DNA of 64,000 bases from an uncultured Eubacteriales bacterium (GTDB taxonomy: Bacteria; Bacillota; Clostridia; Lachnospirales; Cellulosilyticaceae), in NCBI GenBank assembly GCA_900551325.1, contig URVM01000010.1:1-64000 (forward strand). Direction: 5' to 3'. Each line of letters opens with the position of its first letter. Position 1 is the first letter of the stretch. The position numbers were made by a program, and so were the translations under genes. The notes below the pieces were generated by a model, which saw only the letters and a list, made by a program, of their open reading frames with translations, was not told the DNA's origin and made no database searches. Below are positions 51,433 through 61,052 of the stretch, piece after piece.

Positions 51433-52365
51433 CTAAAGTCTCCATGTATACCGATTAGGGGAACTTTGTTTAAGTAATCTAATATAGTGATTTGCTTCTC
51501 TTAAAACATGGTCTGCAAGAAGTGGTAGTATAATTGAACGGATTTTACATTCAGATATACCTTTTACACCGGATTGCTTATAATCTTTAAATTTAATGGT
51601 TTCTTTTAAAGTATCATCCGTTACATTGGCTAATGTTAGAGCGGTAGCAACTTGTAACCTTTTCATTAAGACATCATATTTTTCTGCAAAATCATTTGCC
51701 TCAATAATTAATTGTTTTTCAGTTGGATCAAGAGAACCTCTTATAAATAATGCATGTTCCATCATAATATTGTCCCAAAAAAGTTCAGTATCTTCTAAAG
51801 GGTTATTTTCAATATCTTCTTTAGCTTCAAGCTGAATAAGAGAATCGTGATATTCTTCCGCCTCTCTTATAATATGTTCTATAAAATGAGGGTAATTAGT
51901 AGTAAATATATTGCAAGACAATACATCATTTAATATATTGCTTTTGAAATTAATAAAATTATCCAGAGCTACAATCATATTTTGATTAAGTTTTTGAACA
52001 TTTAATACCATTGTAGGTGTTACATTAGGCTTCCTATTGCCATATAATTGTGCTTCCCTTATAGTAATTGTTTGATTGATTGGTATTCCCGTAAAATTTT
52101 GTGTCTTTTGTTCAGTACCAAGTGTAAAATCAGTTACTATCTCACTAGAATTTAATACGCTGGGTCTAATCATTCCATTACTCAAATCAATCACTCTTGA
52201 CAAAAAATTCTCAAATGTTATTTTATATCGATCAGCTTCTTTTGCTAAGTTAGCATTCTTTGGTGTAAAGCCGGCTTCTAAAAAGATAGCATGCTCTTTC
52301 ATTATTCTTGCAAAAAATAAGTGCAGCTCAAGTGATAAGACTACATATTCTTCATTACTAAGCAT
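51433..52365 (-). CDS. DUF2935 domain protein
   Basis: A 310-residue helical protein with two related halves. Each carries LELHLFFARIMKEHAIFLEAG / TELFWDNIMMEHALFIRGSLDP followed by E-A-x-x-Y/F, as in the DUF2935 family, which has a haemerythrin/ferritin-like helical bundle. Conserved Glu and His residues could bind metal. Function is not known. AGGTGA supports the start. Confidence 0.82.
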   Translation of the reverse strand: MLSNEEYVVLSLELHLFFARIMKEHAIFLEAGFTPKNANLAKEADRYKITFENFLSRVIDLSNGMIRPSVLNSSEIVTDFTLGTEQKTQNFTGIPINQTITIREAQLYGNRKPNVTPTMVLNVQKLNQNMIVALDNFINFKSNILNDVLSCNIFTTNYPHFIEHIIREAEEYHDSLIQLEAKEDIENNPLEDTELFWDNIMMEHALFIRGSLDPTEKQLIIEANDFAEKYDVLMKRLQVATALTLANVTDDTLKETIKFKDYKQSGVKGISECKIRSIILPLLADHVLREANHYIRLLKQSSPNRYTWRL

Positions 52366-52445
52366 TTAATCACCTCAAGATAATATCTATACTATTCTAT
52401 TAATAACTTATTTTTTATATACTCACTTATTAAACGAATAATAAA

Positions 52446-52495
52446 ATAAAACACGTCCTAAGTCTGCTTTGAAAGCACTTAAAGACGTGTTTATT
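52446..52495 (-). terminator. terminator after the chemoreceptor gene (copy 2)
   Basis: AACACGTC pairs with GACGTGTT. Across about 45 bases it is similar to the terminator at 51361-51405, suggesting duplication. Confidence 0.75.
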
Positions 52496-52514
52496 TTAGA
52501 ATGAGGTATACCTT

Positions 52515-54032
52515 CTAGTTTTTAGTTGTATCTAAATATTTATCTAGGTTATAGGATACTTTTAGTACTCGATTTAAAACCTTTTGTGCATTTTCTGCAT
52601 TATTAAGGTTCTTACTACTTAGCTCTGATGCTTGGCTAGAAGCAGCTGTTACTTCTTCAGTGGTTGAAGATAGGTACATAATATTTTCTACAATCTGGTT
52701 ATTAGCCTCCGAAAGACTGGTAAGCATCTTATCAATGACTTCTATACTAGATGTTAATTTACTTACATTTTCGTTCATATCTTCAAAGCTTTTAGAAGCT
52801 GTTATAATTAATTCATCTTGTACATGGGTAGCAGATACAGAATGATCTACAGCTGAAGCTACTTCTTCTGACTCTTCTACTAGCTGAGAAAGGATAATTT
52901 CAATGTTTCCTGTTTCACGTTTAGTTTCTTCTGCCATTTTTCTTATTTCCTCAGCCACAACGGCAAAACCTCTTCCAGCTTCCCCAGCTCTTGCACTTTC
53001 TATAGAGGCATTGAGTGCCAGTAGATTTGTTTGGTTAGAAATAGAAAGGATGGTATCTGCAATACTTCTAACAGCATTTGTTCTTTCTTGAAGCTTATTC
53101 ATAGACTGAGAAACAGTTAGATTAATATCAGAAATAAGTGTTGAATGTTGTTTAAGGTTAGTCATTAACTCTAGATTTTTACTATTTAAGGCTTCAGATG
53201 TAGTGGCTACTTCTACCATGTTTTCAGATACTTGTAGGGTTTGTTCGATAGAATTTTGAATATTACTTGTCATTACTGTTTGACTTTGAATATTTTCAGC
53301 TGTATTTTGTGTACTATCTGAAATATCTTTTACAGAAGCATTTACAATCTCAGTAGAACGATTAAGCTCATTTACAATATGCATAGCTTGTTCAGTTTGA
53401 CTTCTTACTTCTTCCGCCACCTTAATGACATCATCTAATATATCTTTTTGAGTCTGTTTTTCAGCTTCTAAACTTTTAAGTGTATGTTCATTAAAGCGCT
53501 TACTTATAATTAGTGTAGAAAAAATGATTCCCATAAGCATACAAATAGCTAGTGTTGCACACCACTGATCTACAATAGCATCACCTGTATACGCTCCCAT
53601 AAGAAATACCTTTATACTTGTTGTAGAAATATTTAATAGACTTACTAAAAGACCAGAAATAATAGCAAACTTTTTGTCATAATAAACAATGTTTACTACA
53701 AAAGGAATGGCAGCTATAAAACGTAAATAATAATTATTAAAAGCAATAGCCATAAGAAAGGTTACTAACAAGAGTCCAATACTTGCTACATATTTGATTT
53801 TAGAATCCTTTTTATTTTTTAAATACATAATAACGGTTGCTAAACTTACAAATATAACAATAGATAATAAGGTTACAGTATAGCCTATTGAACGAATCCC
53901 CATTAAAGCAGAGGATACTACAATACTGCAGATGAATACATAAAATATAATATAATTTATTACAAGAAATCTATTGGCACATTTTAATTGTTCCCCCTTG
54001 TCAGCATATAAATATGTCTTTTTCTCACCCAT
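52515..54032 (-). CDS. methyl-accepting chemotaxis protein, polytopic membrane sensor
   Basis: A 505-residue receptor with about six hydrophobic segments in the first 190 residues and no large extracellular domain. A cytoplasmic coiled-coil follows. The signalling tip reads SISNQTNLLALNASIESARAGEAGRGFAVVAEEIRKMA. It probably senses membrane or energy state. The ATG at 54032 is eight bases after GGAG; a GTG nine bases upstream overlaps that site. Confidence 0.9.
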   Translation of the reverse strand: MGEKKTYLYADKGEQLKCANRFLVINYIIFYVFICSIVVSSALMGIRSIGYTVTLLSIVIFVSLATVIMYLKNKKDSKIKYVASIGLLLVTFLMAIAFNNYYLRFIAAIPFVVNIVYYDKKFAIISGLLVSLLNISTTSIKVFLMGAYTGDAIVDQWCATLAICMLMGIIFSTLIISKRFNEHTLKSLEAEKQTQKDILDDVIKVAEEVRSQTEQAMHIVNELNRSTEIVNASVKDISDSTQNTAENIQSQTVMTSNIQNSIEQTLQVSENMVEVATTSEALNSKNLELMTNLKQHSTLISDINLTVSQSMNKLQERTNAVRSIADTILSISNQTNLLALNASIESARAGEAGRGFAVVAEEIRKMAEETKRETGNIEIILSQLVEESEEVASAVDHSVSATHVQDELIITASKSFEDMNENVSKLTSSIEVIDKMLTSLSEANNQIVENIMYLSSTTEEVTAASSQASELSSKNLNNAENAQKVLNRVLKVSYNLDKYLDTTKN

Positions 54033-54347
54033 ATAAAACACTCCTTTAGTTAAGTTATTATTTTTTTTGTAAAAACTAGCAAATAATATTTTGATTAATA
54101 CTTTTATTTAGATATATTATCTCAAATACATATATACTTTGCAAATTATTTATTTGAAAACAAGTCATTTGTTGTAGAAATTAATCATTTTATAGTTTGT
54201 AAAATTAGAACTTAGTGTTAAAAATATGTTATACTATAAAAGAATATTTAATTTCATTGATAAAGTTGGTTTATCTCTTTCATCTCTTGACCACACTTAT
54301 AAATAGAAAGAATAACCAGCTGGTGTCATATAAAGGATGTGTACTTA
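54033..54347. other. divergent intergenic region
   Basis: An AT-rich gap between divergent chemoreceptor and mnmH genes. TTATACT at about 54229-54235 is a plausible -10 for mnmH. I see no further structure. Confidence 0.4.
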
Positions 54348-55448
54348 ATGAATTTACCGACAACAAGTGACTTTTTAAATATCGTATTGAAGGATATTCC
54401 TTTAATAGATGTACGTGCACCTATTGAATTTGAAAAAGGTGCTTTTTTAGGTGCTACTAACCTACCTATTATGAACGATGAAGAAAGGCACCAAGTAGGT
54501 ATTTGCTATAAAGAAAAAGGAAATGAAGAAGCAACTAAACTTGGATATAGGTTAGTATCAGGAACTATTAAAGATGCACGTATAGAAGCTTGGACAAAAC
54601 ATATGGAAGCCAATCCAACATGCATGATGTATTGCTTTAGAGGAGGCTCACGCTCTAGAATTGCTCAAGAGTGGATTAAAGAAGAAACAGGCAAAGAAAT
54701 TATAAGACTTGAAGGTGGTTATAAAGCTTTTCGTAACTATCTTTTAGATGAATTAGAACCTAGTGCACTTACAAGCAAACCTATTATATTAGGTGGTTAT
54801 ACAGGTTCAGGGAAAACTATTTTACTTAAGCAATTAGAAAATGCCATTGACTTAGAAGGTATTGCCAATCATAGAGGTTCTTCTTTTGGACAATGTGTCA
54901 CACCTCAACCTTCACAAATTAACTTTGAAAACAACTTGGCATATGCACTTATAAAGCATAAAGCACAAGGTTATAAATATATGATTTTAGAAGATGAAGG
55001 ACGCCATATTGGTATTAACTTCATTCCTAAAGACTTAGCTCAACATTTTAGTGAAGGGGATCTAGTTGTTCTTGAGGCACCACTTGAAGAACGTGTTCAA
55101 ATTACACTTGAAGAATATGTTATTCATTCACAAGCTGAATATATTAAAACTTATAAAGATGAAGCGCTTGGTTTAGAAGCATGGCATCAGTATATTGGTC
55201 AAAGTATGGCAAGAGTACAAAAAAGATTAGGTGGGGACCGCTTTAAACAAGTAATGGATTTATTGGAAAGAGCTTACCAACATCAACTTGCTACTGGTAG
55301 TTATACAGGTCATGAGGAATGGATTACCTTCTTTTTATCAGACTACTATGATCCTATGTATGCTTACCAATTGAAGAATACAACAAAGAAAATCGTTTTC
55401 CAGGGTCAAGCACCTGAAGTATTAGATTATTTAAAATCTTTTAAGTAA
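54348..55448 (+). CDS. mnmH: tRNA 2-selenouridine synthase
   Basis: A 366-residue protein with an N-terminal rhodanese domain (IDVRAPIEFEKG; catalytic Cys96 in MMYCFRGGSRS) and a P-loop domain (GGYTGSGKT, 149-157; EDEGRHIG). This is the SelU/MnmH layout. The enzyme replaces sulfur with selenium in wobble 2-thiouridine of tRNA. No selD is in this window, so selenophosphate supply must come from elsewhere. AAAGGA lies ten bases before the ATG. Confidence 0.93.
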   Translation: MNLPTTSDFLNIVLKDIPLIDVRAPIEFEKGAFLGATNLPIMNDEERHQVGICYKEKGNEEATKLGYRLVSGTIKDARIEAWTKHMEANPTCMMYCFRGGSRSRIAQEWIKEETGKEIIRLEGGYKAFRNYLLDELEPSALTSKPIILGGYTGSGKTILLKQLENAIDLEGIANHRGSSFGQCVTPQPSQINFENNLAYALIKHKAQGYKYMILEDEGRHIGINFIPKDLAQHFSEGDLVVLEAPLEERVQITLEEYVIHSQAEYIKTYKDEALGLEAWHQYIGQSMARVQKRLGGDRFKQVMDLLERAYQHQLATGSYTGHEEWITFFLSDYYDPMYAYQLKNTTKKIVFQGQAPEVLDYLKSFK

Positions 55449-55449
55449 C

Positions 55450-55501
55450 AAAGTAAAAGTCCATAGTTATGCAAATGTGCATCCCTATGGACTTTTACTT
55501 T
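55450..55501 (+). terminator. terminator after mnmH
   Basis: A perfect 17-base stem (AAAGTAAAAGTCCATAG / CTATGGACTTTTACTTT) with an 18-base loop. Confidence 0.85.
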
Positions 55502-55576
55502 CTTTTATTTTAAATCCTATGATTTTAGATTATGAAGAATAGATTGATAACCTTAGTTCCCCTATCCTAAAAGGTA

Positions 55577-56479
55577 TTAAAGATACATCTTAGCTGAGAT
55601 TGTTGCAATAGCTCCATCTGCAACTGCTGTAGCAGCTTGACGCACCATTTTGTGACGAATATCTCCAGCGGCAAAAACACCAGGAATATTGGTGCACATG
55701 GTTTCATTTGTTATAATAAAATCATTTTCTTTTTCAAGGTCTTCGTACATTTTTGTATTAGGTAGGGCTCCAGCATAAATAAATACTCCTGCACCTTTTG
55801 CCTTAATCTCTTCCACTTCTTTTGTATGCTCATCTTCAATAAAAATAGAATAAATCTCTTCTTCACCTTTAATTTCTTTTAGCCTTGAGTGAAGTCTAAG
55901 AGTAATTTTTTCATTTTGTGCTAGACGATCTGTAAACTCTCTTACAGCACCAAGTTGATCTTCAAAGTGTATAAGTGTAACTTTACTAGCAATAGTGGCT
56001 AAATAAAGAGTCTCTTTAACAGCTCCATCAGACCCACCCACAACAAATACTTCTTTATCTTTATATTTATTGCCATCCTCTACAGCATTATAACTTACAC
56101 CTTTTTTATAAAGAGCTTCTTCACCTGGAATATTTAATTTTCTAGGTGTGGTACCATTTGCAATAATGATGGTTTTAGTTTCATAACTACCATTTGTGGT
56201 TACTACCTTTTTGATCTCACCTTGTAAATGAACTTCTACTACTTCTTCCATACAAATAGATAAGCCCATACCTTCTACTTGATTAATAATTCTTTGTATA
56301 ATAGATTTTCCTGTTTCATCTTTTACAATACCAGCATAATGGGTAACAACGGAGACTTTACCTAAAACACCACCTGGTTTGTCACTTTCTAAAATAAGTG
56401 TTTTCATTCCTCTACTGGAAGCATAAATAGCAGCACTTAATCCAGCAACACCAGCTCCAATAATAATAACATCATACAT
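55577..56479 (-). CDS. thioredoxin-reductase-like flavoprotein lacking CxxC
   Basis: A 300-residue FAD/NAD(P) two-domain protein. It starts YDVIIIGAGVAGLSAAIYA (FAD), has EVFVVGGSDGAVKE as the NAD(P) site and ends VFAAGDIRHKMVRQAATAVADGA, all as in thioredoxin reductase. The redox-active C-A-T-C is replaced by N131-A-V-E134 in V-S-Y-N-A-V-E-D-G. It cannot be a classic thioredoxin reductase; an NAD(P)H:ferredoxin/flavin reductase role is possible. It is not co-transcribed with a thioredoxin gene. Confidence 0.85.
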   Translation of the reverse strand: MYDVIIIGAGVAGLSAAIYASSRGMKTLILESDKPGGVLGKVSVVTHYAGIVKDETGKSIIQRIINQVEGMGLSICMEEVVEVHLQGEIKKVVTTNGSYETKTIIIANGTTPRKLNIPGEEALYKKGVSYNAVEDGNKYKDKEVFVVGGSDGAVKETLYLATIASKVTLIHFEDQLGAVREFTDRLAQNEKITLRLHSRLKEIKGEEEIYSIFIEDEHTKEVEEIKAKGAGVFIYAGALPNTKMYEDLEKENDFIITNETMCTNIPGVFAAGDIRHKMVRQAATAVADGAIATISAKMYL

Positions 56480-56572
56480 AGTTTCACTTCCTTATCCCTA
56501 AATAAACTTATATGAGTTATATTCCCAATATACAAACGGAATTATGTGTTTATTAAGATAATAATGTTGAGT

Positions 56573-57475
56573 TTAGTCTTTTAACCTAATTAATCGAATC
56601 ATATTTATTACAAATAGAACAATAACAGCCCCCCATATAAATATTAGTAGGTATTCAATGATACCAGCCTGAATATCTAACATTTTACCTGGTTCTATTT
56701 CATAAAGCCTACCACTTAGTGTTATAAGAATACCCCAAAATCCGATAAATATGCCATAAAGTAAAATAATACATCCTGAAATAAATAGTCTTAATCTCAA
56801 CTTTAAATGTAATTTGAGTATGGTTAATCTTTTGGTTATTTTATAGATGAACAATAGTTGCAATCCCATTCCAAAAAGGCTTCCCAAAACTACTATCTCA
56901 CCTATTGGTGTTGTCCAGCCTATCATTACACAACCTGATAAAAAAGGTGGAGATATGTATATATTAAAGTTATGTATGGAGCCTATTAATATCCCTAAAA
57001 TATCTGTAAATAAAAATGTGGTATATAAATAACTTATACATTCGACTAAAGGTATAATGCTTTCTTTATATAAATTTTTAAGACAGGTTTTTAATATATT
57101 TCGTGCAATCACCATAGTAAAACATCCTAGTACAAAAATACGGATAATTAGAAAAAGATCTTTTCCATAAGAATGTGTAGGCTTAAATAAATTGGATGAG
57201 TAGCGAAAAGGTATCATATAAAAGAAAATACTTATAAGCATTAAAAAGAGTGAAAAATATATTATTTTTGATGCTCCACACTTCTCTTTGATAAATAAAT
57301 CTTTTGTTCTATAACTGATATAGATAAAGCATGTACCTACTAATATAATTGAAAGTACTATAATGTAATATATAGGGCTTGTACAAAACCACAACTGAAT
57401 AAGTAATATAAGGATGCTGCTTATAAATGTTACAATAATATTTTTTACGTAAGGTGTATCTAATTTAAATTCCAT
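56573..57475 (-). CDS. polytopic membrane protein of unknown family
   Basis: A 300-residue protein with about seven or eight hydrophobic segments and short loops. A central motif SPPFLSGCVMIGWTTPIGE between membrane segments is the most distinctive part. I do not recognise it. It contains no transporter or enzyme motif that I can name. A structured hairpin repeat lies 30 bases upstream of the start. Confidence 0.6.
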   Translation of the reverse strand: MEFKLDTPYVKNIIVTFISSILILLIQLWFCTSPIYYIIVLSIILVGTCFIYISYRTKDLFIKEKCGASKIIYFSLFLMLISIFFYMIPFRYSSNLFKPTHSYGKDLFLIIRIFVLGCFTMVIARNILKTCLKNLYKESIIPLVECISYLYTTFLFTDILGILIGSIHNFNIYISPPFLSGCVMIGWTTPIGEIVVLGSLFGMGLQLLFIYKITKRLTILKLHLKLRLRLFISGCIILLYGIFIGFWGILITLSGRLYEIEPGKMLDIQAGIIEYLLIFIWGAVIVLFVINMIRLIRLKD

Positions 57476-57504
57476 TATATTATCCCCTGTTTAAATTATA
57501 AAAT

Positions 57505-57570
57505 AAAAGCTCAACAGACCACGTTTTCTAACTTCTTTCTAGTTATTTCGGTAGTCATGTTGAGCTTGTT
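57505..57570 (-). repeat. structured hairpin repeat, copy A
   Basis: The outer arms AAGCTCAACA and TGTTGAGCTT enclose a second short stem and an inner TAACT/AGTTA stem with a 7-base loop ending TCT. A homologous element lies at 61643-61708. It may end transcription of the FUSC gene on the minus strand (AGCTTTTATTTT). Confidence 0.7.
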
Positions 57571-57682
57571 TAATTAGTATAATAATTCTATTATACTATA
57601 TTTAATTGTCATTATATACTAACTTTTCATTTATAAAGATTTAGGATTAGGGTTTATACCAATACCATATTCTAAAAATTAA

Positions 57683-58750
57683 TTATCCCATTTCTGAGAT
57701 AGTCTCTTTATTACAAATTCTACCCTCTATTTTGTTGAAAATATTATTAAAGAGTTTACTATAGATTGCAGCAATTATATTATCGGCTATACGTATAACA
57801 ATAGCCCATCCTAATCCAAACATAGGTACTGCTACTGCTAGTGCTCCAAAGCAGTTGAAGGAAGTTTGCCAATTATATGTTCCTGAAAATCCAACCATAA
57901 GACCACCAAACATACCAATATACCCTCTATAAGCTTCTGGAACAACAAGATATACCGCGGCAAAGATTAAGCAACCAATGATTACAAAAGGATATCTAAA
58001 TTTAACACGCTCAGCAACCTTTTCTTCCGTAGGTTGAAGAATTGAATTACAGGCAAAAGCAATCCACATGATACGTGGTAAATGTAAAAGTTCTCCAATT
58101 AAAATTGCTATAGCAACACCAAGGGCTAGTTTTAACTGCCACTTAGTTAGTGGTGTACTTAAATCTATGTCTTTTATAATATCACTAAAGCTATTTTTAA
58201 ATTCTATCTTACGATGTTTGTAATAAAAAATACCTGCAACAAGTAAGCCACCTAAAACTAATCCAAAAACTCTATTAATATATTCACTCACACTATTAAC
58301 TTGGTAGCCATATAAAAGTAAGTAAGATAATATAAAAGTTGATTGATTACAGTACATGACATTATGGCAAGATAAAACGATAATAGTCATCATAGAGATA
58401 AAGTTAATAAAGAAACCTAATACTGGGTTAACAAGGGTTACTACATAAGGCGAAATAATAAATATAGCAAATATAGCAAGTAGTGCAAATGTAGATTGAC
58501 TTGTCTTAAAGTCTAAATCTACAAACCTAACTGACATTAATAAAACAACTGTTACCACACCTGTAATACTATTATTTACACCAAATAAATTAGTAAAAGT
58601 AGTTACTACAAGCATGCAAAATAGAATACACAAGAAATTCTTTACGATAAGGGCAGTTATATACTTTTTCTTTAATTTAGCATCATCAGTCTTTTTGATT
58701 AAAGGCTTAATACTGCTAGCGCCCATTTGCATTAGTTCATAAAAACTCAT
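57683..58750 (-). CDS. FUSC-family membrane protein
   Basis: A 355-residue membrane protein with two blocks of about five hydrophobic segments separated by a polar linker (about 175-200), the layout of FUSC/aromatic acid exporter proteins. AFACNSILQPTEEKVAERVKFR resembles the family motif. It probably exports small organic or aromatic compounds. Its ATG overlaps the stop of the MarR gene by one base, so the regulator and exporter form an operon. Confidence 0.75.
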   Translation of the reverse strand: MSFYELMQMGASSIKPLIKKTDDAKLKKKYITALIVKNFLCILFCMLVVTTFTNLFGVNNSITGVVTVVLLMSVRFVDLDFKTSQSTFALLAIFAIFIISPYVVTLVNPVLGFFINFISMMTIIVLSCHNVMYCNQSTFILSYLLLYGYQVNSVSEYINRVFGLVLGGLLVAGIFYYKHRKIEFKNSFSDIIKDIDLSTPLTKWQLKLALGVAIAILIGELLHLPRIMWIAFACNSILQPTEEKVAERVKFRYPFVIIGCLIFAAVYLVVPEAYRGYIGMFGGLMVGFSGTYNWQTSFNCFGALAVAVPMFGLGWAIVIRIADNIIAAIYSKLFNNIFNKIEGRICNKETISEMG

Positions 58751-59199
58751 TACAAGATCCCCTCACTATGTTCATGCATTTTTTTATTTGCTTCCTCTAT
58801 ACAGGTCATTAAATTTAAAAATGCTTCATCGCCTAGTTGGCTGCGGAGTTCATAGATAGGTTCTAAATAATAGCTATATATTTTTCTAAGTAGTTCTTCT
58901 CCTAGTGGTGTAATTGAAACAAAATAACTTCTTTTATCATTCTCATCCTTTGTTTTAATGAGATAACCTTTATTATACAACTGCTCTATAATACGACTAA
59001 TAATCGTTTTATTAAGTTTCATATTTTTACTTAAGGCTAAAGGAGTCATTCTTTCTGTACGCACTGATAGTTGAGATAATAAGTCTATGTGTTCTGCTGG
59101 TATTTCATATTCTTTTGTGGCACGACGTATCATGACCCTGCTAAAATATCTAATACTTTGCATTTTTTCTAACATATCGATCCAGTTTTTATCTTCCAC
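58750..59199 (-). CDS. MarR-family regulator
   Basis: A 149-residue winged-helix regulator (LALSKNMKLNKTIISRIIEQLYNKGYLIKTKDENDKRSYFVSITPLGEELL). It is the first gene of an operon with an exporter-like protein and is probably an autorepressor relieved by the exported compound. A good palindromic operator lies in its upstream region. Confidence 0.88.
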   Translation of the reverse strand: MEDKNWIDMLEKMQSIRYFSRVMIRRATKEYEIPAEHIDLLSQLSVRTERMTPLALSKNMKLNKTIISRIIEQLYNKGYLIKTKDENDKRSYFVSITPLGEELLRKIYSYYLEPIYELRSQLGDEAFLNLMTCIEEANKKMHEHSEGIL

Positions 59200-59257
59200 T
59201 ATTGATTACCACACTTTCTAAATTGATTAACTGTATAGAAGTTATAACAGTAAACTT

Positions 59258-59286
59258 AAATATAGTTTACTTTGTGAACTATATTT
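59258..59286. promoter_or_regulatory. operator-like inverted repeat of the MarR/FUSC operon
   Basis: AAATATAGTTTAC and GTGAACTATATTT form a 13-base inverted repeat (one mismatch) with a 3-base centre, 58 bases upstream of the MarR start codon. Confidence 0.6.
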
Positions 59287-59423
59287 TACGCCTATTTTTA
59301 TTTTTTGTCAAATGATAAACACATTTACTTAGATCATTATGCATAGCTATTTATCCGAAAATGTTATATAATAAGTATAAGTTTATACTAAAATAAACAA
59401 TTGAAATTAAAGGAGGAAATGAT

Positions 59424-59810
59424 ATGTGTAATAATCAAAAATTCTTTATTTGTAAGCATTGCGGTAACTTAATAGGTACAATTCATCATAGTGGTGTAAA
59501 GATGATTTGTTGTGGAGAGCCTATGACAGAGCTTGTAGAAAATACAGTAGAAGCTTCAGCTGAAAAGCATCTTCCAGTTGTTCAAGTAGAAGGTAATCTT
59601 GTAACTGTTAAAGTAGGTAGTGTACCACATCCAATGGTAAGTGAACATCATATTGCTTGGGTTTACATACAAACAAAAGAAGGTGGGCAACGTAAATGTC
59701 TACCTGTAGATGGGGAACCAACTGTAACTTTTGCACTTACAGATAGTGACGAAGCTATTGCAGCTTATGCTTACTGCAATCTTCATGGTTTATGGAAAAC
59801 TGAACTTTAA
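59424..59810 (+). CDS. dfx: desulfoferrodoxin (superoxide reductase)
   Basis: A 128-residue protein that reduces superoxide to hydrogen peroxide in anaerobes. The N-terminal desulforedoxin domain has four Cys (FICKHCGN...MICCGEPM) for Fe(SCys)4. The C-terminal neelaredoxin domain binds iron through His in EKHLPV, HPMVSEHHI and the Cys/His of YCNLHGLW. AAAGGAGG precedes the start. It is convergent with ferritin, forming an oxidative-stress pair. Confidence 0.95.
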   Translation: MCNNQKFFICKHCGNLIGTIHHSGVKMICCGEPMTELVENTVEASAEKHLPVVQVEGNLVTVKVGSVPHPMVSEHHIAWVYIQTKEGGQRKCLPVDGEPTVTFALTDSDEAIAAYAYCNLHGLWKTEL

Positions 59811-59847
59811 TAATAAACCCCTTGCTAAGTAGCAAGGGGTTTATTTT
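59811..59847. terminator. bidirectional terminator
   Basis: AATAAACCCCTTGCT pairs perfectly with AGCAAGGGGTTTATT around a 4-base loop, between dfx and the ferritin gene. Confidence 0.9.
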
Positions 59848-59857
59848 AGATATTTGT

Positions 59858-60370
59858 TTATAGAACTAAAGATGGAGGCATATAAACGCGAGCAGCTAAT
59901 TCTTGGTTAAGCAGGTAAAGTCCTTTACCGTCTTGACCAAATAACTCATATTTCTTAATTAAGTCTTCAGCGTTTTTCTCCTCTTCACCTTGCTCTTTAA
60001 TGAACCACTCTAGAAATTGAGTTGTTCTAAATTCTTTATTTTCAAAGGCTACAGCATAAATATTGTGGATAGATGCAGTTACACTTTCTTCATGCTCTAA
60101 GGTTGCTAAAAGAGGTGCCTTATAGTCTTCAAAAAGCCTATCATCTACTTTAATATCTTGTAAAACAATATGTTCCCCATTATTTTGAAGGTATTGTAAA
60201 AAGAGCATAGCATGAGACTGCTCTTCTTGAGCTTGAACAATAAACCAGTTGGCAAACCCTTCTAAGTTCTGTTCGGTATAATAATTAGCAATATGAAGAT
60301 AAAAATAAGCTGAATAAAACTCTTTATTAATCTGTTCATTCATTAACTGTACCACTTGTTTAGTTAACAT
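59858..60370 (-). CDS. ftnA: ferritin
   Basis: A 170-residue non-haem ferritin that oxidises and stores iron. The ferroxidase ligands are visible in NEQINKEFYSAYFYLH (Glu17) and AQEEQSHAMLFLQYL (Glu/His about 50-53), with further Glu residues in LEHEESV and EWFIKEQGEEE. GGGGT precedes the ATG. It is convergent with dfx. Confidence 0.92.
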   Translation of the reverse strand: MLTKQVVQLMNEQINKEFYSAYFYLHIANYYTEQNLEGFANWFIVQAQEEQSHAMLFLQYLQNNGEHIVLQDIKVDDRLFEDYKAPLLATLEHEESVTASIHNIYAVAFENKEFRTTQFLEWFIKEQGEEEKNAEDLIKKYELFGQDGKGLYLLNQELAARVYMPPSLVL

Positions 60371-60449
60371 TTAAACACCCCTTTATCTTTTTATTTTAAT
60401 AAATATTATACTATTATTCTAACTCATATCTGATTTTTTTGAAACCTCT

Positions 60450-61052
60450 TTATTTAATATCTATTTTTCTATCTTTATAATAATACTCTTTATCGCGTTC
60501 ATTTATTTCACGAAGTACACGACAAGGATTGCCTACAGCTACTACATTAGCTGGAATGTCTTTTGTCACAATACTTCCTGCACCAATAACGGAGTTATCA
60601 CCAATTGTTATACCAGGTAAAATAACAGCTCCAGCACCAATCCATACATTATTTCCGATACGAACAGGTATATTAAACTGGGCTACTCGCTTTCTAAGAT
60701 CTGGATCAATAGGATGACCTGCAGTAGCAATGGTTACATTTGGACCAATCATAACATAGTCTCCAATATAAATATGTGTATCATCTACTAGTGTAAGATT
60801 AAAATTAGCATAAACATTTTTTCCAAGATGAGTATATCTTCCCCAGTTAGTATGGAAAGGGGGTTCAATATAGCAGTTCTCCCCTACTTCAGCTAAAAGT
60901 TGCTTTAAAATGCTTTCACGCTTTGCACCCTCTGATGGACGGGTGTGATTGTAATCATATAGTATTTCTAAGCACTGAATTTGTTCAGCAGCTAAACTAC
61001 TATCATCACAAAAATATACTTGTTGGTTTTGCATTCTTTCTTTTGTACTCAT
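60450..61052 (-). CDS. sugar O-acetyltransferase, maltose/galactoside type
   Basis: A 200-residue left-handed beta-helix acetyltransferase. The N-terminal mac domain is present (SAAEQ...YDYNHTRPSE). Hexapeptide repeats follow (VMIGPNVTIATAGHPIDP, VRIGNNVWIGAGAVILPGITIGDNSVIGAGSIVTKDIPANVVAVGNPCRVLR). The catalytic His lies in TAGHP. It transfers acetyl from acetyl-CoA to a sugar hydroxyl. AAGGAGA precedes the start. Confidence 0.9.
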   Translation of the reverse strand: MSTKERMQNQQVYFCDDSSLAAEQIQCLEILYDYNHTRPSEGAKRESILKQLLAEVGENCYIEPPFHTNWGRYTHLGKNVYANFNLTLVDDTHIYIGDYVMIGPNVTIATAGHPIDPDLRKRVAQFNIPVRIGNNVWIGAGAVILPGITIGDNSVIGAGSIVTKDIPANVVAVGNPCRVLREINERDKEYYYKDRKIDIK

